A DNA stretch of 64,000 bases from Bacteroidales bacterium UBA7258. GTDB taxonomy: Bacteria; Bacteroidota; Bacteroidia; Bacteroidales; UBA932. The stretch covers positions 40,486-104,485 of the forward strand of contig DKSK01000010.1 in assembly GCA_002472565.1 (NCBI GenBank). Direction: 5' to 3'. Positions 43,607-52,687 of this stretch are shown here, in pieces (within the stretch, counting starts at the first letter, position 1; every line of letters starts with the position of its first letter). A program made the translations under genes and the position numbers. The notes beneath the pieces are model-generated. The model made no database searches. It saw only the letters and a program-made list of their open reading frames with translations, and was not told the DNA's origin.

Positions 43607-44764
43607 TCAATAGAGATTGGCTTTGCCGGGGTTCTCGCCGACCTCTTCCTTGGTTATCCTCTTCTTGCCCATGGCATGCCAGACATAGGCGATATAGGCC
43701 ACGACCAGAGGAATGAAGAGGGAGACAAAGAACATGACCCTCAGAGTGAAGACGCTCGAAGAGCTGTTCCTTATGGTCAGAGAGCTCTGAAGGGAGGTCC
43801 GGCTCGGGTAAAAGGCTGTGCCGTTGAAACCCGCTATGAAGAAAAGCGACATGACGACAAGTACAGTTCCGAGACCGGCAGGCCAGATTCCCCTTCTGGA
43901 TTTGCCCGAAATTCCGAGGACGATGCCTGCCAGAACGAGGACGACTCCGGCGAGGAAAAGCCCCGTCACGAACGGCATCTGAAGGAAATTATGGAGATAT
44001 TTTCCTTTCTCCATGAACACGCTTCCGTCAGAGGCGACAGCGTAGCCGGACCTTGTCAGAAGAATGACAAGCCATGAAAGGAAGAAGAGAAGGAAAGGCA
44101 GGGCAAGGATCATGACAGCCTTCTTCGACCTTCTGGCTATCACCTCGTCCTCAATGTCGTTCTGCATGTAGAGGTTGCCAAGAATCATGGTAAGGAAGGT
44201 GACCGCCAGGCCGAGAAGCATGGCATGGCCGTCGGCAAGGGTCTCAAGTCCATGCCAGGAGTTTCCCCATGAACTTATGATCCTTTCAGAAGGAAGACCC
44301 AGCCTTGCGATGGCCTCCTTGTCGACGGTAAAGTCCGAACCCGTGAAGAAGGTTCCGACCGCCGCTCCGATGAGCAGAGGGGCAAGTATTCCGTTGATTA
44401 CAAGGAAAGTCTGGAAGGCTTTTGAGCCGAGAAGATTGCCCTTTTTGTTCTGGAATTCGTAGGATACGGCCTGGAAAACGAAGGTCAGCAGAATCAGCAT
44501 CCAAACCCAATAGGCTCCGCCGAAACTCGTGCTGTAAAAGAGCGGGAAGGAGGCGAAGAAGGCTCCGCCGAAGGTGACGAGGGTGGTGAAAGAGAGTTCC
44601 CACTTGCGCCCTGTGCTGTTGACTATCATTCTCTTGCGCAAAGCGTCATAGCCCCTGTCCCAAAGGGCGGCGTTCGCACCCTGGACGAACATAAGGAAAA
44701 CCAGGAGCCCCGCCAGCAAGGCCACGAGAATCCACCAGTATGCTTGCAGAAATTCGAGTGTCAT
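43607..44764 (-). CDS. cydB: Cytochrome bd ubiquinol oxidase subunit II
   Basis: A 385-residue membrane protein with about nine helices, matching CydB (YWWILVALLAGLLVFLMFVQGAN, WHGLETLADGHAMLLG, NGTAFYPSR). It pairs with CydA to form the high-affinity quinol oxidase that consumes trace oxygen. It follows cydA by 11 bp. Confidence 0.94.
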   Translation of the reverse strand: MTLEFLQAYWWILVALLAGLLVFLMFVQGANAALWDRGYDALRKRMIVNSTGRKWELSFTTLVTFGGAFFASFPLFYSTSFGGAYWVWMLILLTFVFQAVSYEFQNKKGNLLGSKAFQTFLVINGILAPLLIGAAVGTFFTGSDFTVDKEAIARLGLPSERIISSWGNSWHGLETLADGHAMLLGLAVTFLTMILGNLYMQNDIEDEVIARRSKKAVMILALPFLLFFLSWLVILLTRSGYAVASDGSVFMEKGKYLHNFLQMPFVTGLFLAGVVLVLAGIVLGISGKSRRGIWPAGLGTVLVVMSLFFIAGFNGTAFYPSRTSLQSSLTIRNSSSSVFTLRVMFFVSLFIPLVVAYIAYVWHAMGKKRITKEEVGENPGKANLY

Positions 44765-44775
44765 GATTCGTCCTC

Positions 44776-46278
44776 CTATGCTTTTGATGTTTCTTCAATT
44801 TCGGGTCCCTTCCTGAAAGCCTGGACCATGATTCTGATTTCGATGACGAGGAAGAGGGCGAAGACGCCCAGGAAGACAAAGAAAGTAGTCTTCACCGCCC
44901 CGGCGCTGAGGCTTGAAATAGCCGCTTTTACAGGCAGGAGCCCCTGGATTGTCCATGGCTGGCGGCCCACTTCCGCCACCACCCAGCCGAACTGACCGGC
45001 GAGGTAGGCAAGAGGAATAGTGATTATTCCGAGCCATAGCAGCCATTTCCAATCCTGAAGCTTCTTCTTGTACATGGCGAAGAAGGCGAGCAGGAAGAGC
45101 AGGATACCGACCATGCCGAAACCTATCATGAGTCTGAAAGACCAGTAGACAAGAGGAACGTTAGGGATAAGTTCTTCCGGAGTATCAAGCTGGCCGTAGC
45201 CGAGGTACTTGACGTTTTCATCCAAAATCTTGCGGAACTCCGAGGCCTTCTCCGGGTCGCTTTCCCGATTATCCCGGTAGCCCTTGAGAGCCGCGATGGC
45301 AGTCTTGCCCATGCTGATTTTTTCCGCGGCAGAAGGGACACAGACTCCGTCCTTGTCCGTGTAGCCCTTAAGGATGTCATTTATTCCCGGAACGTAACCA
45401 TCAATGTCGTGAGTGGCTAGCAAAGAGAGCACGCCGGGCACCTCGATTCCGGGAACTATTGAGAATGGCGCCCTTCTGCCACCGTCCCACAGCCCCTCGG
45501 AGGCGGCCAGCTTCATCGGCTGGAACTCGGCGGCGTTGACCCCGGATCTGTCTCCGGAGATGAAACCTCCCAAGACGCCTGCCGCTCCGACAATCGCCCC
45601 TACTAGAGCGCTCTTCCTGGCGAATTCCACCTCTCTGTTCTTCAGCAGGAACCAGCAGGACATACCCAGCACGAAGGTGCCGCCTGTGAACCAGCCGCTA
45701 AGCACGGAGTGGAAAAACTTGTCTACCGCCACTGGATTGGACACTACCTCCCAGAATGCGGTGGCGGAAGCCATCTCGCTTCTCACCGTGTCCGGATTGA
45801 AGGTGGTACCTACCGGGTTCTGCATCCAGCCGTTGGCCACCAGAATCCAATAGGCGGAAATGGTGGCTCCTATGCCTGTCAGCCAAGTGGAGGCGAGATG
45901 GAATTTCGGGCTGACCTTGTCCCAGCCGAAAAACATCACGGCAAAGAAAGTGGCCTCCATGAAGAAGGCTATTATCCCCTCGATTGCGAGCGGCGCTCCG
46001 AAGAGGTCTCCTACGAACCAGGAATAGTTGCTCCAGTTTGTTCCGAATTGGAATTCGAGGATGAGTCCCGTGGCTATTCCCACAGCGAAATTGATGGCGA
46101 AGACTTTCATCCAGAATTTCGCCGTCTTTTTCCAGAATTCATCCTTCTTTACCAGATAGAGGGTCTCCATGATGGCCATTACGAGAGCAAGGCCGAGCGT
46201 CAGGGGAACGAAGAGCCAATGGTAGGCGGCAGTCATTGCGAACTGAAGCCTCGACCAGGTGAATATCGCCGTATCCAT
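44776..46278 (-). CDS. cydA: Cytochrome bd ubiquinol oxidase subunit I
   Basis: A 500-residue membrane protein carrying the three hemes. His20 (AAYHWLFVPLTLG) is the expected heme ligand of the oxygen site, with a second His in DKFFHSVLSGWF and a Met in the SFRLMIGFGM segment. GRQPW near residue 410 is the conserved motif after the quinol-binding loop. It oxidises quinol and reduces oxygen to water. The gene order DUF4492-cydA-cydB is typical of Bacteroidetes. Confidence 0.95.
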   Translation of the reverse strand: MDTAIFTWSRLQFAMTAAYHWLFVPLTLGLALVMAIMETLYLVKKDEFWKKTAKFWMKVFAINFAVGIATGLILEFQFGTNWSNYSWFVGDLFGAPLAIEGIIAFFMEATFFAVMFFGWDKVSPKFHLASTWLTGIGATISAYWILVANGWMQNPVGTTFNPDTVRSEMASATAFWEVVSNPVAVDKFFHSVLSGWFTGGTFVLGMSCWFLLKNREVEFARKSALVGAIVGAAGVLGGFISGDRSGVNAAEFQPMKLAASEGLWDGGRRAPFSIVPGIEVPGVLSLLATHDIDGYVPGINDILKGYTDKDGVCVPSAAEKISMGKTAIAALKGYRDNRESDPEKASEFRKILDENVKYLGYGQLDTPEELIPNVPLVYWSFRLMIGFGMVGILLFLLAFFAMYKKKLQDWKWLLWLGIITIPLAYLAGQFGWVVAEVGRQPWTIQGLLPVKAAISSLSAGAVKTTFFVFLGVFALFLVIEIRIMVQAFRKGPEIEETSKA

Positions 46279-46308
46279 ATACCTTGTTAGTAGTGTTATG
46301 TAATAATA

Positions 46309-46557
46309 TTAGTTCTTGTGATTATTTTCGAGAAAGACATTTCCTCCGGTGAGACTTTCTCCGACAATCTCTATCTTCTCATCCTCACTCTTTCCCGCCA
46401 TGGCAGGTCTGAAGAAAAAGAGCCTCAGCACGCCGAAGAGTATGATGAGTTTGAGGATTATCAGAATCCACAGCGGCCTGCCCCAGGTCATGTTCCTGAA
46501 ACCGTCGCGATAGAATGTCCACACGGAGCAGGCCGCTCTGCCGATGGCGTTTTTCAT
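46309..46557 (-). CDS. DUF4492 small membrane protein of the cydAB operon
   Basis: An 82-residue protein with one membrane helix (PLWILIILKLIILFGVLRLFFF) after the conserved FYRDGFRNMTWG motif of DUF4492. The family usually stands directly upstream of cydAB in Bacteroidetes. Its size and place invite comparison with the small CydX/CydH subunits of other bd oxidases, but no role is established. First gene of the operon, 36 nt after the expected transcription start. Confidence 0.88.
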   Translation of the reverse strand: MKNAIGRAACSVWTFYRDGFRNMTWGRPLWILIILKLIILFGVLRLFFFRPAMAGKSEDEKIEIVGESLTGGNVFLENNHKN

Positions 46558-46600
46558 CTTTGTTTAAATTTGCATAATTCAATTTTAACATAAAACGATG

Positions 46601-46631
46601 CAAAGTTACAAACATTCTCGATGCGTGCAAA
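46601..46631 (-). promoter_or_regulatory. Promoter of the DUF4492-cydA-cydB operon
   Basis: The minus strand reads TTTG (46628-46631), 19 bp, TAACTTTG (46601-46608), an exact match to the Bacteroidetes consensus. On the other strand a TAAATTTG (46565-46572) could serve metH, which would then have a leader of about 200 nt. Confidence 0.85.
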
Positions 46632-46782
46632 TTTTTCTTTCAAAAGCCTTTAGGAGACGGTTTATTTTGGTATTTTAGGGGAATGAATGTGCCGTCAGTG
46701 GTCTGCTCCAGCGTAACAACGCAGTGTGCATCAGGCTTTTCAGGGAATCGAGGCAGGCAGAGACAGCATATTTTGGTTAGAT

Positions 46783-49700
46783 ATGGGTATAAGAGATTTG
46801 ATCGGCAAGAGGATTTTGGTCCTGGACGGGGCCATGGGAACGGCCATCCAGGCTTTCGGGCTGTGTGAACAAGACTTCAGGCAGAACCCATCTACAGGGG
46901 AGCGTCCTTTCAAAACGGCGGTGAGCTCGCTCTCCGGGGACAACGAGTGCCTCTGCCTCACCAGGCCGGATGTCATCGGCAAAATACACCGCAGCTACAT
47001 CGAGGCCGGAGCCGACATCATAGAGACCTGTTCCTTTGGTGCCAACCCGATTTCGCAGACAGAATACGGACTGGCGGATTATGCCGCCCGGATGGCCTTT
47101 GCCTCTGCAAAAATCGCGCGGGAGGCCGCCGACAGGGCCGTCAGAAAAGTCTTCGTGGCAGGCTCCATGGGCCCGACATCCAAGTCGCTAACTCTCGCTT
47201 CAGACCTCGGCAGGCCTTCTTACCGTCAGTACAGCTTCAGCGAAATGTGCGAGGCCTACCGCGTGCAGGCTAAGGCGCTGGTGGACGGCGGGGCTGACCT
47301 GCTCCTGCTGGAGACTTGCTTCGACGCCCTCAACACCAAGGCTGGGATCTATGCCATAGAGAAACTGGAAGACGAGGGACTGATTCCTTCCGGCTTTCCG
47401 CTGATAATATCGGTCTCCGCCAACGACAAGAGCGGACGCACCCTCACCGGCCAGACCATAGAGGCCTTCTGGACCAGCGTCCGCCACTACCCTCTCGCCG
47501 CCTTCGGACTTAATTGCTCTTTGGGCGCCGAGGACTTGGAGCCGCTGATCCGTGACGTGGCTTCGTTCTGCGACGTGCCGGTGATCTGCTATCCGAACGC
47601 CGGCCTCCCTAACGAGCTGGGACAATATGACCAGAAGCCTGAAGATTTCGCCAAGGCCGTCAGAAGGATGGCCGGGGAAGGGCTGATAGACATTATCGGT
47701 GGCTGCTGCGGCACTACCCCGGAGCACATCAGAGCCGCGAGGGAGGCAGTCCGGGATTTCAAGCCTCGCTCAGCCTATCCTCGGGAGGAAGGCCAGAAGC
47801 CGCTGACAGTCAGCGGCCTCGAAGCCTTCACAATAGATCCGTCGAAGAATTTCACGAATATCGGAGAGAGGACGAACGTGGCCGGTTCCAGGAAATTCGC
47901 GAAGCTCATAGCCGCAAAAGACTATGATTCAGCCCTCAAGATCGCCGCAGACCAGATCGCCAACGGAGCCAATATCATAGACATAAACATGGACGATGCC
48001 ATGCTCGACTCCGGGACCGAGATGGAGACCTTCCTCCGCAGCATCTCTTCCGATCCTCTGGTCGCCAAGGCGGCTCTGATGATAGACAGTTCCCACTGGG
48101 AAACGATTCTCCTTGGCCTGGAGAATGCCCAGGGGCGCTGCGTCGTCAATTCGATCTCCCTGAAGGACGGAGAAGAAGACTTCCTTCGCAAGGCATGGAC
48201 GATCCATGAAATGGGAGCCGCCATGGTCATCATGGCCTTCGACGAAAAGGGGCAGGCAACAAGCTACTCCCGCAAAATCGAGGTCTGCGAGAGGGCCTAC
48301 AAGCTCCTTTCAGCCAGGGGCATACGGCCGGAAGAAATGATTTTCGACTGCAACGTTCTCTCTGTGGGGACCGGCATTGCCGAACACGCCGCCTACGGAA
48401 TAGATTTCATCCGCGCGGTACGTTGGATAAAAGAAAATCTTCCCGGAGCGAAAACCTCCGGCGGAATCAGCAATCTCTCCTTCGCTTTCAGGGGCAACAA
48501 TAAGGTCAGGGAAGCCATGCACAGCGTCTTCCTCTACCATGCCATAAAAGCCGGCCTGGACATGGGCATAGTCAACCCCGGCATGCTTCAGGTCTATGAC
48601 GGCATAGAGCCGGAGCTTCTCAAATGCTGCGAAGACGTCATCCTGGACAGGGACCCAGAGGCGACCGAAAGGCTGGTCGCCAAGGCTTCCGAAATCATGG
48701 CGGAAAAGGAAGCCGGGAAGGACGCCTCTCCTGCGGCCGCGGAAGCCTCGGTCCGGGAAGGAAGCCTGGAAGAGAGGCTTGCGGCCATGCTTGTCAGTGG
48801 CACGGAGGACAACCTTAAGGAGGATGTAATGGAAGCGCTCGGGAAGCTCTCATCGGCCGTCAAGGTAATAGAGGGTCCTCTCATGGCCGGCATGGAGAAG
48901 GTTGGAGAACTCTTCGGGGAGGGGAAAATGTTCCTTCCCCAGGTTGTCAAATCGGCCAAGGTTATGAGGGATGCAGTAAGCATTCTGGAGCCCTACATGA
49001 AAAAGGCCGGAGAGGAGGGTGGAAAACGACCTGTCATAATCAACGCGACGGTGAAGGGCGACGTCCATGACATAGGCAAGAATATTACGGGTATAGTGCT
49101 GGGCTGCAACGGCTTCGAAGTCATCGATCTCGGGGTCATGGTGGACAAGGATACGATTCTCAAGGCCGCGGAGGAGCACAAGGCGGCCATAATAGGGGTC
49201 AGCGGCCTCATCACCCCGAGCCTCTTCCAGATGGAAGAAATCTGCCGGGAGATGAAGCGCAGAGGCCTCGACACTCCCCTCTTCATCGGCGGAGCCACGA
49301 CTTCCGCCCTCCACACGGCGGTCAAGCTCTCGCCCCTTTATGGCCATGTCTTCTATGCCCCTGACGCCTCCGCTTCTGCCGTCATGGCCAAGAAATGCGT
49401 CATGGACAGGGAAGGCTTCGAAAGGGAGCAGCACGAGGCCCAGGCGAAGATGCGGAGCCTCTACGAGGCGAGGAAAATCCAGGCCGCCTCTGTTTCCGAA
49501 GGGCCCCTTTTCCCGAAAGAGAGTTTCCTCCGGCCCGGCGACCACGACCTTCCTTCCGAGTTTTCTGCCGACATCAAGGCAGCTCTCCTGAAAGACTTCA
49601 TAGACTGGAGAATGTTCCTTGCCATCTGGGGCTTCAAATACGGAGCTCAGCTGCCCGACAGTCCAGACCTCAGGAAGACCCTCGCCGACGGCCGGGCGAT

Positions 49701-50406
49701 CCTTGAGCGCTTCATCGCCGACGGCAGCCTCCGCATCCACCTCTCCCTCCGCTTCATGGAGGCCTTCTCAGACGGCTCAGACCTCGTTTTCCCAAAATCG
49801 GGTGGCAGAGTTTCGCCAGCCCAGGCGGAGGAGGTGTTCCGCCTGCCGATGCTACGGCAGGAGGAGCCCCAGGAAATCGGAGGGAAGAGGGTCTGCGCAG
49901 CCCTTTCGGATTACGCCCCGGACAAGGCCTATGGCTTCACGGCTCCTGTAGGAATCTTCGCAATAAGCGTCCATTATGTCGATAAAAATGTGAAATACGG
50001 CAAAGGAAGCGATTGCGGCACGGACTATGATTCCATGATGGAGCGTGCGGTGCGCGTCTGCCTCGCGGAAGCGGCCTCGGCATGGCTTGACACAAGAATC
50101 AAGGCACGCCTCAAACGGAAAGACATGAAAATCACGAAGCCGGCGGCAGGTTACGCCAGCTGCCCAGACCACAGTCTCAAGGGCGACATCCTCTCCCTGC
50201 TTCCGGGCAGGGATGAACTTGGGATAGAGCTGACCGAAAGCTACGCCATGATTCCGGACGCGAGCATCTGCGGCTTTGTCATCGTCCACCCGAACGCCAC
50301 CTACCCGGAAATCCGCAAAATCGGGCGCAGGCAATACGAAGACTACGCGCGCCGCCGCGGAATGACAGAAGATCAGGCCCGCCGTTTCCTCGGCCACCTG
50401 CTCTAG
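46783..50406 (+). CDS. metH: Cobalamin-dependent methionine synthase
   Basis: A 1207-residue enzyme that transfers the methyl group of 5-methyltetrahydrofolate to homocysteine. Domains in order: homocysteine-binding (LDGAMGTAIQ; zinc ligands in GLNC and GGCCGTTPEH), pterin-binding (FTNIGERTNVAGSRKF), cobalamin cap and Rossmann domain with DVHDIGKNI (cobalt-ligating His), and the AdoMet-binding activation domain (ELTESYAMIPDASI). The ATG at 46783 is used because the family N-terminus begins there; an in-frame ATG at 46726 would add 19 atypical residues. metF follows 16 bp later. I see no cobalamin riboswitch upstream. Confidence 0.96.
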   Translation: MGIRDLIGKRILVLDGAMGTAIQAFGLCEQDFRQNPSTGERPFKTAVSSLSGDNECLCLTRPDVIGKIHRSYIEAGADIIETCSFGANPISQTEYGLADYAARMAFASAKIAREAADRAVRKVFVAGSMGPTSKSLTLASDLGRPSYRQYSFSEMCEAYRVQAKALVDGGADLLLLETCFDALNTKAGIYAIEKLEDEGLIPSGFPLIISVSANDKSGRTLTGQTIEAFWTSVRHYPLAAFGLNCSLGAEDLEPLIRDVASFCDVPVICYPNAGLPNELGQYDQKPEDFAKAVRRMAGEGLIDIIGGCCGTTPEHIRAAREAVRDFKPRSAYPREEGQKPLTVSGLEAFTIDPSKNFTNIGERTNVAGSRKFAKLIAAKDYDSALKIAADQIANGANIIDINMDDAMLDSGTEMETFLRSISSDPLVAKAALMIDSSHWETILLGLENAQGRCVVNSISLKDGEEDFLRKAWTIHEMGAAMVIMAFDEKGQATSYSRKIEVCERAYKLLSARGIRPEEMIFDCNVLSVGTGIAEHAAYGIDFIRAVRWIKENLPGAKTSGGISNLSFAFRGNNKVREAMHSVFLYHAIKAGLDMGIVNPGMLQVYDGIEPELLKCCEDVILDRDPEATERLVAKASEIMAEKEAGKDASPAAAEASVREGSLEERLAAMLVSGTEDNLKEDVMEALGKLSSAVKVIEGPLMAGMEKVGELFGEGKMFLPQVVKSAKVMRDAVSILEPYMKKAGEEGGKRPVIINATVKGDVHDIGKNITGIVLGCNGFEVIDLGVMVDKDTILKAAEEHKAAIIGVSGLITPSLFQMEEICREMKRRGLDTPLFIGGATTSALHTAVKLSPLYGHVFYAPDASASAVMAKKCVMDREGFEREQHEAQAKMRSLYEARKIQAASVSEGPLFPKESFLRPGDHDLPSEFSADIKAALLKDFIDWRMFLAIWGFKYGAQLPDSPDLRKTLADGRAILERFIADGSLRIHLSLRFMEAFSDGSDLVFPKSGGRVSPAQAEEVFRLPMLRQEEPQEIGGKRVCAALSDYAPDKAYGFTAPVGIFAISVHYVDKNVKYGKGSDCGTDYDSMMERAVRVCLAEAASAWLDTRIKARLKRKDMKITKPAAGYASCPDHSLKGDILSLLPGRDELGIELTESYAMIPDASICGFVIVHPNATYPEIRKIGRRQYEDYARRRGMTEDQARRFLGHLL

Positions 50407-50422
50407 ACAAAATGAAAAGTAG

Positions 50423-51370
50423 ATGAAAGTAACAGAAATATTGGCCGCAAGCAGGGAGCCCTATCCCTCCATAGAAATAGTTCCTCCCAAGAAGGGGCTG
50501 AGCAAAGAAGAGCTTTTCAAGACTCTGGAGCCTTTCGCCCGTTTCAATCCCCCCTATATCAACGTTACCTGCCACAGGGATGAATACGAGTACAGGGAGG
50601 AGCCGGACGGGACTTTTTCGCGTCATCTCGTCCGCAAGAATGTAGGAGGGGTTGCGGTCTGCGCCGCAGTCATGTCCCGCTTCGACTCGACCCTCGTCCC
50701 TCACGTAATATGCGCCGGGGCCACGGCAGATGAAATCGAATCGGAACTCTTCGACATGAAATTTCTCGGAATCGACAACGTCCTCGCCCTGCGCGGAGAC
50801 GCCGCCCTCGGAGAGAAACGCTTCACTCAGATGGCCGGAGGCTATTCCCACGCCGATGAGCTGGTGGAAGCGATACGCGCATTCGGAGACAAAATCGGCT
50901 GGTCTTTCTGCATAGGGGTGGCCGGCTATCCGGAGAAACATTCCGAAGCCGCCAACATCGAGACTGACATTGAGAACCTGAAGCGGAAAGTCGACGCCGG
51001 AGCCGACTACATAGTCACCCAGATGTTCTTCGACAACGAGAAATACTACCGCTGGAGCGAGAGCGTCCGCAAGGCCGGCATTGATGTTCCCCTCATCCCG
51101 GGCCTGAAGCCCCTCTCGACCAGGAGGCAGCTCGACCTGCTCCCGAAGTCATTCGGAATCGACATCCCCCTGGAACTCAGCAGAAAGGTCGCTGAAAGCG
51201 GGGATGACAAGGAAAAGGCATATAGGGCAGGCATCGACTGGTGCATAGCCCAGACAAAAGATCTTCTCTCCCACGGCGCCCCTTCGGTCCACTATTTCAC
51301 CATGGGCAAGGCCGACAATGTGACAGAAATTCTGGAATCCTGCTTCAAGACAAGGAAAGATACGAAATAG
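50423..51370 (+). CDS. metF: 5,10-methylenetetrahydrofolate reductase
   Basis: A 315-residue TIM-barrel flavoenzyme that makes 5-methyltetrahydrofolate, the methyl donor used by MetH. SIEIVPPKKG at the N-terminus, NVTCHRDEY, NVLALRGDAA and QMFFDNEKYYRW are typical family blocks. It lies 16 bp after metH, a functional pair. Confidence 0.94.
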   Translation: MKVTEILAASREPYPSIEIVPPKKGLSKEELFKTLEPFARFNPPYINVTCHRDEYEYREEPDGTFSRHLVRKNVGGVAVCAAVMSRFDSTLVPHVICAGATADEIESELFDMKFLGIDNVLALRGDAALGEKRFTQMAGGYSHADELVEAIRAFGDKIGWSFCIGVAGYPEKHSEAANIETDIENLKRKVDAGADYIVTQMFFDNEKYYRWSESVRKAGIDVPLIPGLKPLSTRRQLDLLPKSFGIDIPLELSRKVAESGDDKEKAYRAGIDWCIAQTKDLLSHGAPSVHYFTMGKADNVTEILESCFKTRKDTK

Positions 51371-51396
51371 GCTTCGCTTTCTTGAGGAAAAATCGT

Positions 51397-51404
51397 TAAA
51401 TTTG
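51397..51404 (+). promoter_or_regulatory. -7 element of the V-ATPase promoter
   Basis: TAAATTTGC matches TAnnTTTG. It lies 48 bp upstream of the subunit E start; TTCG at 51373-51376, 20 bp upstream, is a possible weak -33. Confidence 0.6.
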
Positions 51405-51452
51405 CAGAATTCGATAAATCGATACAGAAAAGATTATAATCATAAGAGATAA

Positions 51453-52061
51453 ATGGACAACAAGTTACAGGAACTCACAGACAAGCTTTACAGCGAAGGC
51501 CTGTCCAAGGGCAAGGCCGAAGGAGAGCAGATTCTCGCCGACGCGAAGAAGCAGGCCGAGGCCATCCTCGCCCAGGCAAGAAAGCAGGCCGAAGACATTC
51601 TCGCCAAGGCCGGCAAGGATGCAGAAGACCTCAAGAGCAGGACTGAAAGCGATGTTAAGATGGCTTCCGGCCAGGCAATGCAGGCCCTCAGGCAGCAGAT
51701 TGAGAATATGATCGTCGCCAAGGCCGCAGAAGAAGGCACGTCAAAGGCTCTATCCTCCGCCGATTTCGTCAAGGAAATCATCACGGCCGTCGCCAAGAAT
51801 TTCAGTTCGGAGAATCCCGAGGATCTCTCCCTTGTCCTTCCGGAGTCCCAGAAGGCTGAGCTCGAACCTTTCGTCAAGGATCAGCTTTCCAAGATCATCG
51901 GGAAGGGCGTCACTGCGACCTTCAGCAAGAATGTCGGCGAGGGCTTCACCATAGGTCCTAAAGACGGGAGCTATTTTATCAGCATGACGGATGAGACCTT
52001 CAAGGCCTTGATTTCCGGTTATCTGCGTCCAGCGGCCAAGAAACTCCTCTTCGGCGAATAG
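51453..52061 (+). CDS. atpE: V-type ATP synthase subunit E
   Basis: A 202-residue peripheral-stalk subunit. The first half is a long Ala/Lys/Glu-rich coiled coil (AEGEQILADAKKQAEAILAQ region), the second half a compact domain ending LRPAAKKLLFGE. It links the V1 head to the membrane part. First gene of the seven-gene operon. The usual partner subunit G/H is not seen in the window. Confidence 0.85.
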   Translation: MDNKLQELTDKLYSEGLSKGKAEGEQILADAKKQAEAILAQARKQAEDILAKAGKDAEDLKSRTESDVKMASGQAMQALRQQIENMIVAKAAEEGTSKALSSADFVKEIITAVAKNFSSENPEDLSLVLPESQKAELEPFVKDQLSKIIGKGVTATFSKNVGEGFTIGPKDGSYFISMTDETFKALISGYLRPAAKKLLFGE

Positions 52062-52069
52062 GCCCCTCT

Positions 52070-52672
52070 ATGGACAATTACGAGTACATAATCGCAAGTC
52101 TTCCCGACATCAGCGAAGGCTGGAGGCCTGACTCGGACGAAGACAGGATGGAAGAGCTTCTCGGCTTCATCCGCGAGAATTGTTCCAAGGCGGACAACAC
52201 CTTGATAGACAGCCTCCTCGCCGGCTTCGACGAGGGAAAGCTTGATCTTGCCTTCTACCAGGGGGCCCTCAAGTCCAGGGACCGCTTCATCAGGGAGTAT
52301 TTCAACTTCGACCTCAGAGTACGCAACGCCAAGGTCATCTATCTCAACAAGGCTCTCGGGAGGCCTGAAAAGCAGGACATATTCTTGGAGCCGGAGGGTG
52401 AATTTTCCGAAAAGGAAAGGCTTGAAGCCATCCTCGGATGCGGAGACATCCTGAAGAGGGAAAGAGGGATCGACGCCATGACGGACGAGAAGATCAGGGA
52501 GCTGACGGTCTTCGACTACTTCGACATCGACGCCGTCCTCGGCTTCATCGCGAGGTTCAGGATAGTCCAGAGGTGGCTGTGCCTGGACGAAGAGGAAGGG
52601 CGAAAACTCTTCCGCAAGCTTGTCGAAGATGTCCGCGGAAGCTATGAAGGCGTACATTACGATGAAAAATAA
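52070..52672 (+). CDS. DUF2764 protein of V-ATPase operon, possible subunit C counterpart
   Basis: A 200-residue helical protein beginning YEYIIASLPDI, the DUF2764 mark. These genes sit between subunits E and A in Bacteroidetes and Chlamydia-type V-ATPase operons, where archaeal operons carry subunit C. A role as the central-stalk socket (subunit C/d) is therefore plausible but inferred. It is 8 bp after atpE and 15 bp before atpA. Confidence 0.8.
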   Translation: MDNYEYIIASLPDISEGWRPDSDEDRMEELLGFIRENCSKADNTLIDSLLAGFDEGKLDLAFYQGALKSRDRFIREYFNFDLRVRNAKVIYLNKALGRPEKQDIFLEPEGEFSEKERLEAILGCGDILKRERGIDAMTDEKIRELTVFDYFDIDAVLGFIARFRIVQRWLCLDEEEGRKLFRKLVEDVRGSYEGVHYDEK

Positions 52673-52687
52673 TACTAAAGACATTAT

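Noticed and set aside
46632..46782. Possible cobalamin or SAM riboswitch upstream of metH
   Set aside because: The leader is long enough, but I could not place the B12 box or the conserved cobalamin-core segments, nor a SAM-riboswitch core. A covariance-model search would settle it.
48850..49740. A 296-codon minus-strand frame within metH
   Set aside because: Lies over the cobalamin-binding domain of metH and is its shadow.
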